Shown piece after piece: positions 24,936 through 38,600 of a stretch of DNA of 64,000 nt (position 1 is its first letter; every line of letters begins with the position of its first letter). The position numbers and the translations under genes were made by a program. This stretch comes from Siphonodentalium dalli (Eukaryota > Mollusca > Scaphopoda > Gadilida > Siphonodentaliidae): the NCBI GenBank assembly GCA_032622095.1, contig CP136066.1, positions 90,541,319-90,605,318 on the forward strand. The letters run 5' to 3'. The notes beneath the pieces were generated by a model that ran no database searches, was not told where the DNA came from, and worked only from the letters and a program-made list of their open reading frames with translations.

Positions 24936-26418
24936 GTTTGGACACTCAACGCTGTCGGAGTAAATCCCAACGCGCGGACACGAATTTTACCCGCTTCGCG
25001 GTTTACTCCTGCCCGCATTTCGTTTTACTTTATCCATGTACGGTATGTTTGGAAAGATGTCTTTATTCGAGTTACTGTATAGGGATTTGGGTTTTATAGC
25101 ATAAAACACGTCACTGGTAGAGTGTCCCATATTATATGGATTGCTCCACGGTTTCAAAAAATATGCTCGAGAAGTGTCTACAGTGAAAGTGTTGCTGCAT
25201 GAAACTTAAATTTACCCCGAAATTCCGAATGCGCTCGACTAAGATTGTGTTTTTTCTCGAGAACTGAACTCATGACACCGCATAAATATGCATTGCCTAT
25301 ACGTCTTCCACTGGTTGGTATAACTTATAAATTTACTACTTTTGACTAATAAGACTAACCCTGGTATGAAAAACTGTTATAGCCTTATGTGCGGCTTACT
25401 GCATGGTTTACGACCCACAGTGGGGATAATAGGAAGACTAGCGTTATTACCGGATGGACGTATATACATGTATTTTAGTTGCTGAGGTCCCTATTTCTGT
25501 TCACAGTTCCATTGTCATCTTCGTGCAACTCTTCAGTTATCAGTAATTTTGTTTATATTATAGTTTAGCATGTTCTCAATAATCCCTTATTTATTTATTT
25601 TTGCAATGTGGCCAAAGTTTTTTTTTTTTAAATTGAGAATTGGTGAAAAAAAAATGGCCAAACGAATTTTATGGTCCGCGTGAACGATACGCACCCTTCC
25701 CCAATTGTAATCGAAGCTGAAAGTTCAAACAACACTGCATGATTGTTTGTCATTTTGACCGACGATGACGTATATTCACATAAGAAAATAACATAACTCA
25801 ATCGAAATCAAATTTGATATTCAGCTTGCTCCATTGTAGCCAAAGGGTGGAGAATTCGTTGTCACGCAAAGCTACATTCTACTATATCCATAACCGCGGT
25901 TGTATATATACGGATGGAATCCGGTGCTGCCAATGTTTTGGCGAGTTTGATTACAGTAACAACTAAAATGTCGTCTAAGACTGAAATAAAATCGGATTTA
26001 TCGCAGACGAAGGAGCACATCCGCTACACGAAGTAGGTTATAACGCCCTGATGTGTGCTATAATTTGACGACGAAATTAGACAACGCATCGTTAAGTCAC
26101 TTGTTTTGAGAGACCAGTTTTATAACCGAACCAAGTTTGTTTTCTTTCGCTTGAAAGTCTTCACTGCTCAAATTGTTGCTTTTAGTTCTCTGCATGGTTA
26201 TCACAATAAAAAGACATGGTCACATACTTCATTGCATCTACCCTGTCCTTATTATATCATACTGGTGCAAGCTATATATTTTGAAGAAAATATACAGGCT
26301 GTGCGGTATACTTTTAACAAAGACAATAGGGGGCAGCTCACACGCCCGACTTCCAGTTTTTGCCGCTATGGAGCAACCTGGGGAGGCCTGAATATATATA
26401 ACAATTTGAATCAGATGT
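24936..26418. other. Unassigned sequence 3' of the GPCR stop codon
   Basis: This lies downstream of the receptor stop codon on the minus strand, so its right part should be 3' UTR. A minus-strand AATAAA (TTTATT on plus near 25588) is a possible polyadenylation signal about 830 bp past the stop; other positions are possible. No other gene recognised. Confidence 0.35.
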
Positions 26419-26646
26419 TCACACGACGCTGGATGATGTTCTGTCCTTTTTGGAAGATGATGACGAGTCAGAGAAGCTTCCGTAACCTCTCTTCAGTTGG
26501 ATGCCGCAAGTCCCGTCTAACATACTCATGAGTTCGTTGCGGAATCGGCGGGCTGACAGGCAGTACAGCACGAAGTTGATCGACGAGTTTAGCACAATCC
26601 CCAGTTTCGCTATGGCATACGCTTCATTTACGACAGTACCGTCGAC
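26419..26646 (-). CDS. GPCR exon 3: TM7 and C-terminal tail, stop
   Basis: The exon encodes residues 267-341 and stop TGA at 26421-26419. The acceptor is a pyrimidine tract ending TTTTTTTAAG|GTCGAC, phase 0, matching the exon 2 donor. TM7 reads AKLGIVLNSSINFVLYCLSA, followed by helix-8-like RRFRNELMSML and a cysteine (TCGIQ) that could be palmitoylated. The short tail is serine-rich (FSDSSSSSKKDRTSSSVV), offering kinase sites for desensitisation. The frame is open from acceptor to stop with exactly 76 codons. Confidence 0.85.
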   Translation of the reverse strand, partial: VDGTVVNEAYAIAKLGIVLNSSINFVLYCLSARRFRNELMSMLDGTCGIQLKRGYGSFSDSSSSSKKDRTSSSVV

Positions 26647-29600
26647 CTTAAAAAAACGAAAAATGTCAATAATTCACGTTCTAGAGATCAAAATAGGTCG
26701 CCAAATACACGATATGCATTTATTACATGATCCTACCCTTAATCCATTCAATAAACCCATTCTAGACATTGTGATGTTAAACGTTCGTTTAATAACAGGA
26801 AATAGTGCCATATGTGACCTTTGACTACCGGTTTGTCGTCTGCTTACATTATGTACCTCTCAAAATACTATGGCTCCAATGTTTTTTCAGCAAACTATAA
26901 TGAATGAAGAGTTTAACAAGTTATGTTATTAAATATACACCATTAAATGCGCAAAAGAGTCTTTTTTTAGCTGGAACCATTTCTCTGCGCGGGCAAACTA
27001 TACGCATAGTTATGTGAAACGTCATCGCATGCCTTATAGAAGCCGATGTTAGTTTTGCGTCCCATTTGTTGATTTAAGTATGTTTTGTCGAGGTTTAGGG
27101 TCATGTAATAAATATAATCTACAACTCCTCCCCATTTTATAGCGGGATTTACAAAACTCGTCCAGTAAATTAGGTCTGGATCTCGCCAAAGGCTCGGTCC
27201 AGACCTAATGTACTGGACTCGGTTTATAAACCGGAGACTCGTTGTAGATCCTATATATATATAATTTCCAGTTGATATATCATCTTGAGAACAGCAGTAT
27301 AATTTGTTCAAAGAAAATTGTTTGCAGAATAAATTAAGTATTATGGCATTTCATATATATAAGAACTATTTGTCTTGGGAAAGAACCTATTGAATCGTTG
27401 GAGATTATCGTTTCAGTGTAGAGCGGAGGAAGATACACGTTTCTAAGCAAGGTAAACATGTATGCCGCACAGTATGCGCATTGATGGATCTTAGAAATAT
27501 CCTATTTTAACTGAATTGAGTAAAACTAGTAGTAGACATACAATACAAATTCATGTTTTATGTACGTTTAACCGCTATATCATGTTAGATTGACCCCCCC
27601 CCCCCCCATGCACCGAAAACACTGGTCGAAAATTGGTCCAGTTTGAAATGTGTTCCGTAGCTTGACAAATAGGAATAAATATGAACCAGGACAAGGTTGC
27701 CAGTTACTAACTGGCGGTATACTTATGTTGTTTCAAAGTGCAGTGGCGTACAGTAATATACCGGTTTATATTTCAAAGCTTCAGCCTTTGGTCGCTAAAA
27801 TTGGACAGCTGATTCGTGTGATCTCCTTCTACTTTGCAGCAAGCGCGATAACTCTATTAATATACTTAGTCGTACACATCGAAATGAAATGTGATCAGAC
27901 CTGTATAAATTTGATGTTTATAATATAACATTTTGAAGTAATATATTGTAATACTGGTCCAAAACAACATAATTTACATTAACAATTGGTTAATTGGAAA
28001 TTCAAATTATCTGAGCAACTTCAATCTGTTGTCACTCTGAAATAAAATACCCAACTGTTGAAATTTGTTACCATTGTTGATTTAAAACATATTTTATTGT
28101 ATATATATATTATATACATGGGGATTGGGAAACAAGTTTTGTCAACTTAGTGACGTCCCTCTCCCGCAAAAAAGGTGTAACATAACATTTAAACAAGATG
28201 ACAGGATGAAATATGTGTGATAAAGCAAAGAAACAGATGTGAATATGTGTACAGAGTGTGCTATGACTCATAGCCTATGAGTGGGGTTTTATTGTGTCCA
28301 GATTTTTTCTCTCGCGTTCTCATACGTTGTGTCTAAAAAGGCCGGGCATTTAAATTTTTAATTGTTTTCAATGACAGGTTGTCGTAATAGAGAAAAATAT
28401 ATGATGTTACCCAAAACGTTTGGTTGCAGTAATGTAGGACTGTGTAATATGAAATTGTCTGTGATCATTTTCAGTGATTCATTTTCAGAGAAGATGATTA
28501 GTATTTTCTATATGAAAGTTATTAGTTTCAAGATTGTGGTAAAATATTCTTCTCTGGTTGGTGAACAATGGACGGTGGAAGAAGAAATCAATAGCATCCT
28601 CCTTCGGGAAACCACATTGACATTTATGACTATCTGCTATGTGATTACTGTGCATGTCATCTTTAGGTCGCTACAATTGTTACCATGGTTGGGGGGTGAG
28701 ACAACTCCAAACCACATGTCGCCTCATCCTTGCGGAACCTATACAGGGTACACTTACTGACTCAGGCTGCAGCATGAAGAAACATTGGACAATGCACTGT
28801 AAGCCAATTAAAACCAAGAAACTGAAGGTGACCACAAGTAACAGAACAGTTATCTGCCTTTCTGCTTTCTTCTGTTTTTGTCTGGCCTCTTCTGATTTCT
28901 TGTCGCTGACCCTTTTGTTGGCGCGGCCGATTGCTCTCACGATGAGCCCATTCAGGATGGCTATTGTCAACCATGGAACCAGTACCAGGAACATGCAGTG
29001 GATCCAGAACTCGTACAAGTCGCTTCCCTTTCCGCCTCCGAAGTCGGTTTTTACGAAAGCTGTCTCGTTGGCGTTTCTCTCATGGTCTCCGATTGGTTGG
29101 AATGTTGCGAAGTGCGGCAAGTTGATAACGAAGCAGAGGCCGGAGATGATTGCGACCCCGACCATAGCTCTTTTCTCGGTACACATTCCCTGCAATTTAA
29201 AGTGTCAAATACACTAAATTTTGACCTTTAAACATTTGCGAGTGTAACCCCCTAAAATATGTCATGAAGATCATATGTTTCGCACTTCAGTATACAGTGC
29301 CATCTATTTTTGACCTTTTTTCTAAATAGTAAACTGCCAAACTGTACCACATATATAAAGAGAAAAAACGTCCTGATCGCTACACATTACTCTATTTACC
29401 GACAGTGATGAACGGTTGCGACGCGGTTGATATATGGGCATGAATATCCGTGACCTGCAAGCTATTGCCCGGTTATATAACGAGACATCGGAAAGAATTT
29501 TAAAAATAACTAAAATGAACAGTCTGGCTATCAAATACCACACTGTGTCGCCATCAATGACTCGAACCAGCTTTTACTTGAATCCCGAATATACCTTAAC

Positions 29601-32600
29601 CAAGCCTGAGTTTATTGTGCCTGTCATTTGCAGAATTATATCCCCAGAGGGTGAATTTAGTGACGCTATCTCACACAGCTAGCATCACTATATTCACCCT
29701 TCTGTGGACCTCATTTTGCTGAGGCCTCGTCCTCTGGAAAGTTTCTTTATAGTCAAATTTCTATAGAAATTTCTTCACATATAGATTTGATTTCTTTTTT
29801 AGTTAAGTTTCTCTATATCCCCAAATTGACAGACCACACATTGCATAATCGAGGTTCCCAATGGGTGTACATCACAATATTCACCATTTGGGAACAATCA
29901 ATCTGTTCATGTCTCCCATAGCAGATGAGACCATGCAGAATGAGGTCACCGGATGGTAAGTTGGCGATGCTAGCCCGCTGTGCGGGGAGAGCGTCACTAA
30001 ATTCACTCTCTGGGTACCCCATTCTGCAAATGGCAGACACACTAAACTCACGCTTGCTTTTAACATGGGGTAAAAATCCCGGAAGCAGGCTAACTGACGG
30101 GGTATGAATCCCGCGCATACCGCGTGAAAATTGGCTGAATCCCGCGTACCAACGGGAGGTGAAACTCTTCTGAAAATTCAGGAGGTGCACATCAGACAGA
30201 GTTCGAGGTCTGGATTTAAAAATATGCAAATTGTGTTAAATAATAGCAAACGTCAACTCATCGCGTGATCGAATGCGTTCCGTATATTTATGTGATACGT
30301 TTTTAACAAAGTTATCATGAATCATGATCAGTATTCATTTAACAGAACATATCATCGCGAAATAAACATATGAGCGTGGTTCCGAATCCCGGTGTACGTG
30401 GTTCAAACTTATTCAGCTGATAACACGCCGTGTGAGTTCCCGACGATCACAAACCCACAGTGTACAAGAAAACTAAGATGCATGCATCAGGTCGGCCGTG
30501 AACTATCTACCATAGAATTGTTGTAGCTATCGATTATACATTTTGAAACACCTGTCTGTATGTATGTATGTATGTGTGTATGCGTGAATGCATGTGTGTA
30601 TGTGTTATAGACTCTAACACTGCTCGAATTTGGTATTTAACGTGTCAACTTGACCTCGCTCATAGGCATGTTTCTGGACCTTGACCGATCCGACTAAAAA
30701 TTTGTGAGTATAGGACTACTTCGATCCCGGGAGCAATATGGACGGGTCCAATTTCACGTGGGACCATGTTCTCGAACGTGCTGATATAGGCATGTTTCTG
30801 GACCAATTGAACAATAGTTTGGCCAGACGCTGTATATACTGGGTACTGTCCAGATGGAGGCGATCACAAAAAAAATCCCTAACTAGCCCGAACGAAGTCG
30901 AGTACATCAGCTAGTTTAATATATATTTTGGACATTTGTCTGTCTGTTTGTCTGTTAGCTATGGCCGGGAAAACTGCCGGACAGATTTGACGAAATTTGT
31001 TACCTAGGGGAAATTATTTCCAGGGAGTATTTTGGACGGGTCAAATCTTGATCCCGACCTGACTTTGACATTCAAAAAGATCAATTCAAGGTCAAATCTG
31101 GTAAAACGGAAGTATTTCAACGAAATTTGATACCTACTGTTACTTTTGTCCCAGGAGTGTTTCGGGTGGGTCAAATCATGACCCTGACCTGATCTTGACA
31201 TTCAAAATTGTCAATTCAAGGTCAAATCGGGTATAAAGCCGGGCGGATTTCGACGGGTACTTTTGTCGTGACTTTTGTCCGGGGAGTGTTTTGGACGGGT
31301 CAAATCGTGACCCCGACATGACCTTCACCTTTAAAATAGTCAATTCAAGGTTAAATCGCGCATTTCTCCGAAAATCAGAGGGGAACATCCCGGACGAAGT
31401 GGGGTCCACGAGCTACTATTATATATTTCTAGATTTAGTTACAAACTAAATACCTGTATATTGTACAAAGAAATGTTTGACAAATATATCTGTATCAATA
31501 TTACCATACGGGTCATTAAAATAGATACGACGAAACAAATTTTGAAGGGTGCATGTATCAGGTAAATTTTTATATTTCAAATGATGACAGGAATGCAGAA
31601 AGTTGAAGTACCTACGTAATACTGGCTATCCGCATGAAGAGATATACATGTATATAAAAACCAGATGAGGGATATGTCTGTACAGTTGCTAAACAATTCA
31701 GTCATGCAAAAGAGGATCAAAGAGTAAGATACCAAATTGCTGCCTGTGGTAATGTTTTTTAACGAAATTCGGGAAAATTAGATTACTCTCACCCTGGTTA
31801 TCCAGAAGATAATTGTGGAATCTGATGACGATCGGACAAGGGGTCTCGTCTGTAGGATCAACCAAATTATTTAGCCATAAAAATAGTAAAATTGAAGATC
31901 ACCGCTGGCAGTGATGTCTTCACAAGGACAGTTTGAGAACAAAATATGGCTCACATCTAGCGGTGACCCAAAATATCCAAATAAGAAAAAGTTCTCCAAT
32001 AAAAGCTGGCTGCAGGGTGCGCCAATTGATTCAAATTCGAAATTTAGCAGGGTGTACTGCTTGTGGCCATGTTTTCCCCGCAAATTTGATAGACTGATGG
32101 ACAAAACCACTGAATCCGTTGAATCAATATACATGTATACATGGATTAATGTATATGCATTGTTATACACAGTACTGGTATATAAAGGTACTGAAAATAA
32201 CTATATTACTAGTATACACAAAATAAACCATATATCATGGCTATGGGTTCTAATATCCGAACATGACAGCTGAGAACTTGGTGTGAATTAAAGAGTGGTG
32301 GTTTCTCAAGCATATCTAACCCTCCACGTTAGTAACATGCCATTAAATGTCATAAGTATAATCTAGCTTGAGGACAGAAGTGATCCATAAAACCCCCTTA
32401 ATTCAACCAGGTCCTCGCGCGATGTATGATCGATCACATGATGATCTAGGGGGATTAGAATTGATGTATAAAAACAGCACTGCATGTAAATATAAAATAA
32501 AATAGTGCTACATCTTATTACAGATTATTGCCATATATAATCAGTGATTATACAGACAGTCTGACAAAATAAAGTTTCAGTGACACTCTATCCGAAGAGG

Positions 32601-35600
32601 GGAATAATTTCATCTGTTACAGTCAATGGAGCAATTATGAATCTGGAAAGGTGAAATTTCTAAGTAATACTAGATATCGACATGACGCGATAAAATATAA
32701 CGTAAATGCAATATGGCCGCTGGCGACCATTTTTTCCTATGAAATTAAAACAATATTTGATAGCTCTCATCTGATAGATCAATATCAAGATAAATATGAA
32801 GTTTGGTGATGATCGGATGAGTGAAGTGGACTGTGGTCTGTGCTAAACAGTTTAGTAATGCTTAAAAAGATTCTTACCTTAATATTTTTATGTTCACTTT
32901 ATAAACTTCACTGAGTCATCTTTGTCATGTATTGAGTTTGATATCTTTTGTTAACAGTTTATTAATCATGTATGTCTCATGTTTGTTATTTTAATTTATG
33001 TGTTTATTATCATTAAATAAAGTTGCATTCCTTAAAAAGATTCTTACCTCAATGTTTTTATGTTCACTTTATAAACTCCACTGAGTCATCTTTGTCATGT
33101 ATTGAATTTGATATCTTTTGTTAACAGTTTATAAATTATGTATGTCTCGTGTTCGTTATTATATTATATACACTTTATAGTGTGTTTTCAGAACGAAAAC
33201 AAATTGAATAAAATCAACAAATTTGTAAATTTAAAAACAATTCAAACGTTGTTGTATTCCATGTCCCAGCCCGGACATATACACCAAATTTCAATAATAT
33301 TCATTGAGAAACAACGGACCAAACGCTATATAACACCCGTATACATCTTTTATTCCGTATCGGACTCGGGTACATGTTATAGTAGGTACCGAATTGACAC
33401 ACGTCGACTGGGCGAGTTGGCCCTGGGGCGATTAGGCCGATTCCGGCACATTCTAGAATTTACCGTATGTATCCGTTTACGCGTAGTTTACTTTAGAAAG
33501 TTCCGCAATTAATACCGTAAATAGAGCGACCTTATTTGACAGAGAATGCCTCTGTTATTGATTATCAAGTTGCTGTACATTAAAAACGACAAATTCACAT
33601 GCTCGTTCAAGCGCAGTTAGTCTATTTTCCCCATGTTAAAGGACATCCACAAATACTAAATAACGCTAACCTACTGCCGAATGTTTGACACGACAACTGT
33701 TAACATATTTGGGCTGAATTCATCTGACGCGGTATTATTCCTCAAAATAAACAACAAAACCATCGTTACTTGGAAATGTAGTTTGGGCTAACATTTACAT
33801 AAATCCTCCAGATCAATTATCCGACACACACGTCAGATGAAAAAGTCACATGAAGTAACCGGCCAAATTGGCCGAAATAAACCGTACAAACATTAAATCG
33901 GAAGTTGTTTTCGAAAAGACGAAAAATGCTATTTTTAGAACGTAAATGTGACAGAAATATCACAACAACACCACAAAATCCAGGTTTCAGACGGAAACAC
34001 GGTCGCACCACATCTATAAACGTAATTATAAATTGTACATACACATTTGCCGATCGTACGCGGGCTCCATTTGGGCGAAAGACTCTGTTTAATAGACAAA
34101 AGCGGCCTTTGATCACTTCATAAAAAAACATTCTCGCAAAAATTCCCTCTTCAAATGTCATTTTAACACATATCCAGCATATGTCGGAAACCCCACTATA
34201 TTGCAACAGAAAGGGCGTTATGTGTGCAACATATATCGATATGCCCTTGGCTCGAGTGTATTCACAATTTAAAAGTAGAGAGTATTTATTTGGACAACCC
34301 ACTCGTCAGTCTATGTACGCCTAGTTGTGTACGACGACAATACTAGTTGCGATGTTATACAGGAATCGTACAGTAATGATATGTTCCTTTCGATCCACTT
34401 AAACATAACTATGTCTTCGAAATGTCACGTCATTGAACTTATAGACTCTGCATGAATCAAACAAGGTATTCCGATACTATTTAGCTACTTTTATTCGACT
34501 CCGCATGTAACAAAGCTGTATTTGGGGGTTGAGGAAATATGTTGTATTGTGATGAAATTGTGTATAGGTCAGGGGTGGGGTCTGCAATTGTTTTCCGAAC
34601 ACTAGGCGGGGCGGTGGTTGGTTCTGCAGCCCTGCTTACACATTTTTCCTGGCCCTGTAATTTTTTTCCAAGAGTCATTTTTCTTCAAAATAATGGGACA
34701 GAAGGTTTTAAGAATGTTTTTATTATGTAACATGTATGCACTTAACCCTTGGTATGGGGGTTTGAGTTCACCAGCAGTTAATAATGGGGAATGACACCAA
34801 GGGGTAATAAAAATGTCAGCTTGCTAAATGCTCAAGGATCTATCAATGCACATTGGCATGGAAAGGCTCATATTTAAATAGTTCTATTAAAAATCATTTA
34901 TTCAACCTGGTGTAAATGAAAGCATAACACAATAATAGATTCTTGAAATAAATGTAAACTCTTCACGTGAATGTACTCAATTCGATTCGATGGTTCCCAT
35001 ATCATCAGATTCCAACAACAACATTTTGTTTTTAAATGCCGCGACAGTTATATAAGAATCGCGTAATTGCCCAAAACTAATGTTAATCACAGTCAAATAT
35101 AGTATAAAATTTCCCTAAACATGTTATTGTCAAATATCTGACACAAAAAAATCACTTGTTTTTAGAGTTATCCATCTTCATCCGCAATTTGTTCAGAGAA
35201 GTCTTCTCGTCGACTATTTACTGGGCCTTTTAAAATTAAAATAATAGAATTCAAACATCGAGATGTGATCACTCTGAGCTTTGACGGATCGGTTCCGCGA
35301 CTCGAATCAAATATCTTTTACCGCCGATGCCAAGGAAATAGTAATTTGCGCAGAATTGCGAGCGACATTTCGGATTGAGTACTTTTAACTCTTCAAATAA
35401 AAATAGACTATTAAAAAACTGTAATAAAATAAAACAAATGTGTTAAAACAAACTTTGACCGATTTCAACGTTATTCGGTATATGGGTCGAGGATCACCTA
35501 TAGATGGGAGCTGTCAAATTTGAATGATTTTTTATGAAAAATATGGCCACTAGCAGCCATCTTGGATTTTTGCTCTTTGCATCACTAAATCCTTTAACAC

Positions 35601-38600
35601 AAAATGCAGAGCTTATCCCTCATCCGATCATCACCAATCTGTATATGGATCTTCGTTGTGACCTCTCGGTGGGTGCCTTCGATTTTTTCCCAAATTTTGT
35701 AAAACAAATGGCTGCCATTTTGGCCATCTTGGATTTTACTCTTTGTATGACCAAATCCTTTAGCACACCTTACAGGTCACATTTCTCATCCAATCGTCAC
35801 CGAGCTCCATATGGATCTTCGACGTGGCCTCTAGATGGGAGCCTCCATTGTTCAGCAAAATTTGTTTAAAACAAACATGGGCACCTGAAGCCATATTGGA
35901 TTAAAAATGTCGATCCATCAGCATACCGTACAGCCCACATTTATTGGAGAATTGTTTTTGAAACTTTACAGTGCTGTTGGTATATAAAAGTGGGAATGCT
36001 TCTATAATCATGATACGGAACATTGATAAGAAAAGATAGATCAGGAAAACTGAGTAAAATAGTCATTTGAAGCAGTTTGGATAGGGTGGGTCCCTATCCC
36101 AGATTCGGAAAACGGATGTGGAGCGGAACAGTGCCTTTCTCTTGTGATTGAAGGTTAATAATGACCATCGGGAGGCCGAGTATCTCTAATATGGAAACCT
36201 AATTCATGGGTTCGTCTTTTCACATAAATCCCATTATCACAACTTGGCGTACATATTTTTGGCAACTAGTGATCATCAACTTAAACAACTAGGCGTACAT
36301 AGACTGAGAGCGGGGTGTCCAAATCAATACTCTCTACGTTCAAATTGTGAATACACTCGAGCCAAGGGCATGTCCATATATGTTACACACGTAACGGCCT
36401 TTCCGTTGCAATATAGTGGGATTTCCGACAGATGCTGGATATGTGTTGAAATGACATTTGAAGAGGGAATTTTTGCGAGAAAATTCTTTTCTGAAGTGAT
36501 CAAAGTCCGTTTTTATCTATTAACCAGAGTCCTTCGCTCAAATGCCCCCCGCTTACGATCGGCAAATGTGTATGTACAATTTATAATTACGTTTATAGAT
36601 GTGGTGCGATCGTGTGTCCGTCTGAAACCTGGATTTTGTGGTGTTGTTGTGATATTTATGTCACATTTACGTTCTAAAAATAGCATTTTTCGTCTTTTCG
36701 AAAACAACTTCTGATTTAATGTGTGTACGGTTTATACACTGTGAAACCGGGTTCTTGTGGGATAACCTGTTTCACAGAGTGTGCTGTTCGTGCGCATATC
36801 ATGGGCGATATTTGTGCCGTATGATGAACGTGGCAGGTTGCATCAATGTCAACAGATGCATCGCTGCATGGAGACCAATTCAACTAGAACATTTACACAT
36901 GCTTTGGACATATTTGTTACCTATCACACCATGATACTAACTGCTTTAAGTAAGGGTGGATACACACGTGCATGTAATCTCTGTAATTATCGTGTATTTG
37001 GCGTTTTACATGGATCATACAGACAATGTAATACGTGTCCATTGCCAACCCAATCATTGCCGACGTGTTGACCGCACTGAGTTCTAGTTCCAATTAAATC
37101 GGAATGTACAGAAACCGCTATCTTGTACCGAGTCGCCAGGCCACTTAAAATAATTGTTCGTGGGATAACCCAAATGGTGGACGTTCTATTAAAATAATTA
37201 CCAGTCCTCTCTTGATTTTTATAGCAGTGGTGGATCAGGATTTCCCAGACGCAGGGGCTATATATGATCCCCGACTTGGGGCTATATATATATATGATCC
37301 CGAAAGATACCGGGCGGGGTGGCTAACTCTGAGCTATTTAAGTAAAACATATTATATTGTACCTTCTTGTCCAGATTATTCCGGCCGATACATTCAACTA
37401 AGTCCCTTGGCGATTTGAAGCTTTCGAGACCCCACGCCAAACAAACATCATGGTCGAAAATGTTCCATATCAAGCCAGTATATGCCAGACGTGTCGCGTC
37501 TGGTGTTCGTGCATTAATAAAATGCCAAATATCACACAGACTTGACTAATTTCCGCATCCGTAAGAGAAGACATGTTTTGGACTGGCCTTAAATGTCCTG
37601 ATAGCAGACAGTTTGACTTCGCTTATCACTACTCACTTGTCTGGCCTGTTAACAATGAACCGCTCGCGCGCAGGTGATTAATGTTATCAATGGTGTGGTC
37701 ATCAATGGTGTGGTAAGATACATGTATCAATGGTGTGGTAAGATACATGTATTTTACATACATAGATTACATGCATGTGTGTATCCACTATCCACCCTAA
37801 GTGCCGACGTTTTCGCTATTGTTTACTAGAAACGTAATCAATCTACAATATGAGCTCGCAATCTATCTGAAAAGTAGTAATTGGTATGGGTATATATATG
37901 GAAATGTTTTCACCTATACCCTCTGTCATCGTGTCCCGCTGTGCAACGTCCGCACCCGGTGTGAGTTCACGTATGACCAGCGTGGTACTATCGGAGGAAA
38001 TCTATTGTAATTATTAGTATTACAGAATACACATAATGAATGCATGTTTAATACAAATGAAAAACCTGTCGGTCGGTACATATGAAGGAACGCGATTGGT
38101 TTGAAGGATCGGGTGTTTATGGTTTTGCTTGTAACTAGCGCTCCGAGATAACGTGGTAATTAAATATTGATGAAACAGAAGGTAGACTACAACCAGAAAG
38201 AAATTTGGTTTGATGTCATTTAATACGCAGCGCAATATCTGCGAGCCAGATATTTGAATTACCTCAATTATTTACCGAAATTAAGATGGAGCTGCACGTT
38301 TTGCATAAATAGAGCCAAATATGGCAAGAGATTTTCAACAAAGTATTTCTCTGGATCTATCTGTCGAAAAATCTTGAATTTCACATATCATCAACTTCAT
38401 TATTTGTAGAATCTGAACAATTATTAAGAGGTGACAAAAACAATGAATTATAATACATTTGGGAGGTTGAAAATGGTATTTTCTTTGTTGTCCCTTCCGG
38501 TACCAAGAGCTGCTATAATAATTAATAATTTTACACAACGAACAATCATCAAACAGCTTATTGTCTTGGCTCCATGAGAGGGGCTTCATTTGTATCGTTA

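Larger units (their letters stand above)
31417..33878. repeat. Segment copy B (partner 12511-15310)
   Basis: It begins TATTATATATTTCTAGATTT like copy A and follows it through ~32640. Then come ~960 bp that copy A lacks (32640-33597), and it resumes with copy A at about 33600 (CTATTTTCCCCATGTTAAA) to 33850. Within the extra stretch, 33138-33512 is an open frame of 124 codons without recognisable motifs; I do not call it a gene. Confidence 0.8.
33879..36733. mobile_element. 2.85-kb element with ~448-bp terminal inverted repeats
   Basis: The left arm (33879-34327) and right arm (36285-36733) are complementary along their length, from AAACCGTACA at the outside to CAACTAGGCGTACATAGACT at the inside. 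The spacer of ~1.96 kb contains a TTAAAGGTACTC-family element and satellite-like repeats. Each arm carries the same open frame of ~155 codons (see separate entries). Copy A of the duplicated segment is continuous at the corresponding left junction (after GGCGAAAT), showing insertion. No target duplication could be recognised, so the superfamily is unknown. Confidence 0.7.

Noticed and set aside
28654-29217. 187-codon plus-strand frame
   Set aside because: It is antisense to GPCR exon 2 and has no domain of its own.
33138-33512. 124-codon frame in segment copy B
   Set aside because: No recognisable motif, spans the end of a 170-bp tandem repeat, and the whole stretch is absent from segment copy A.
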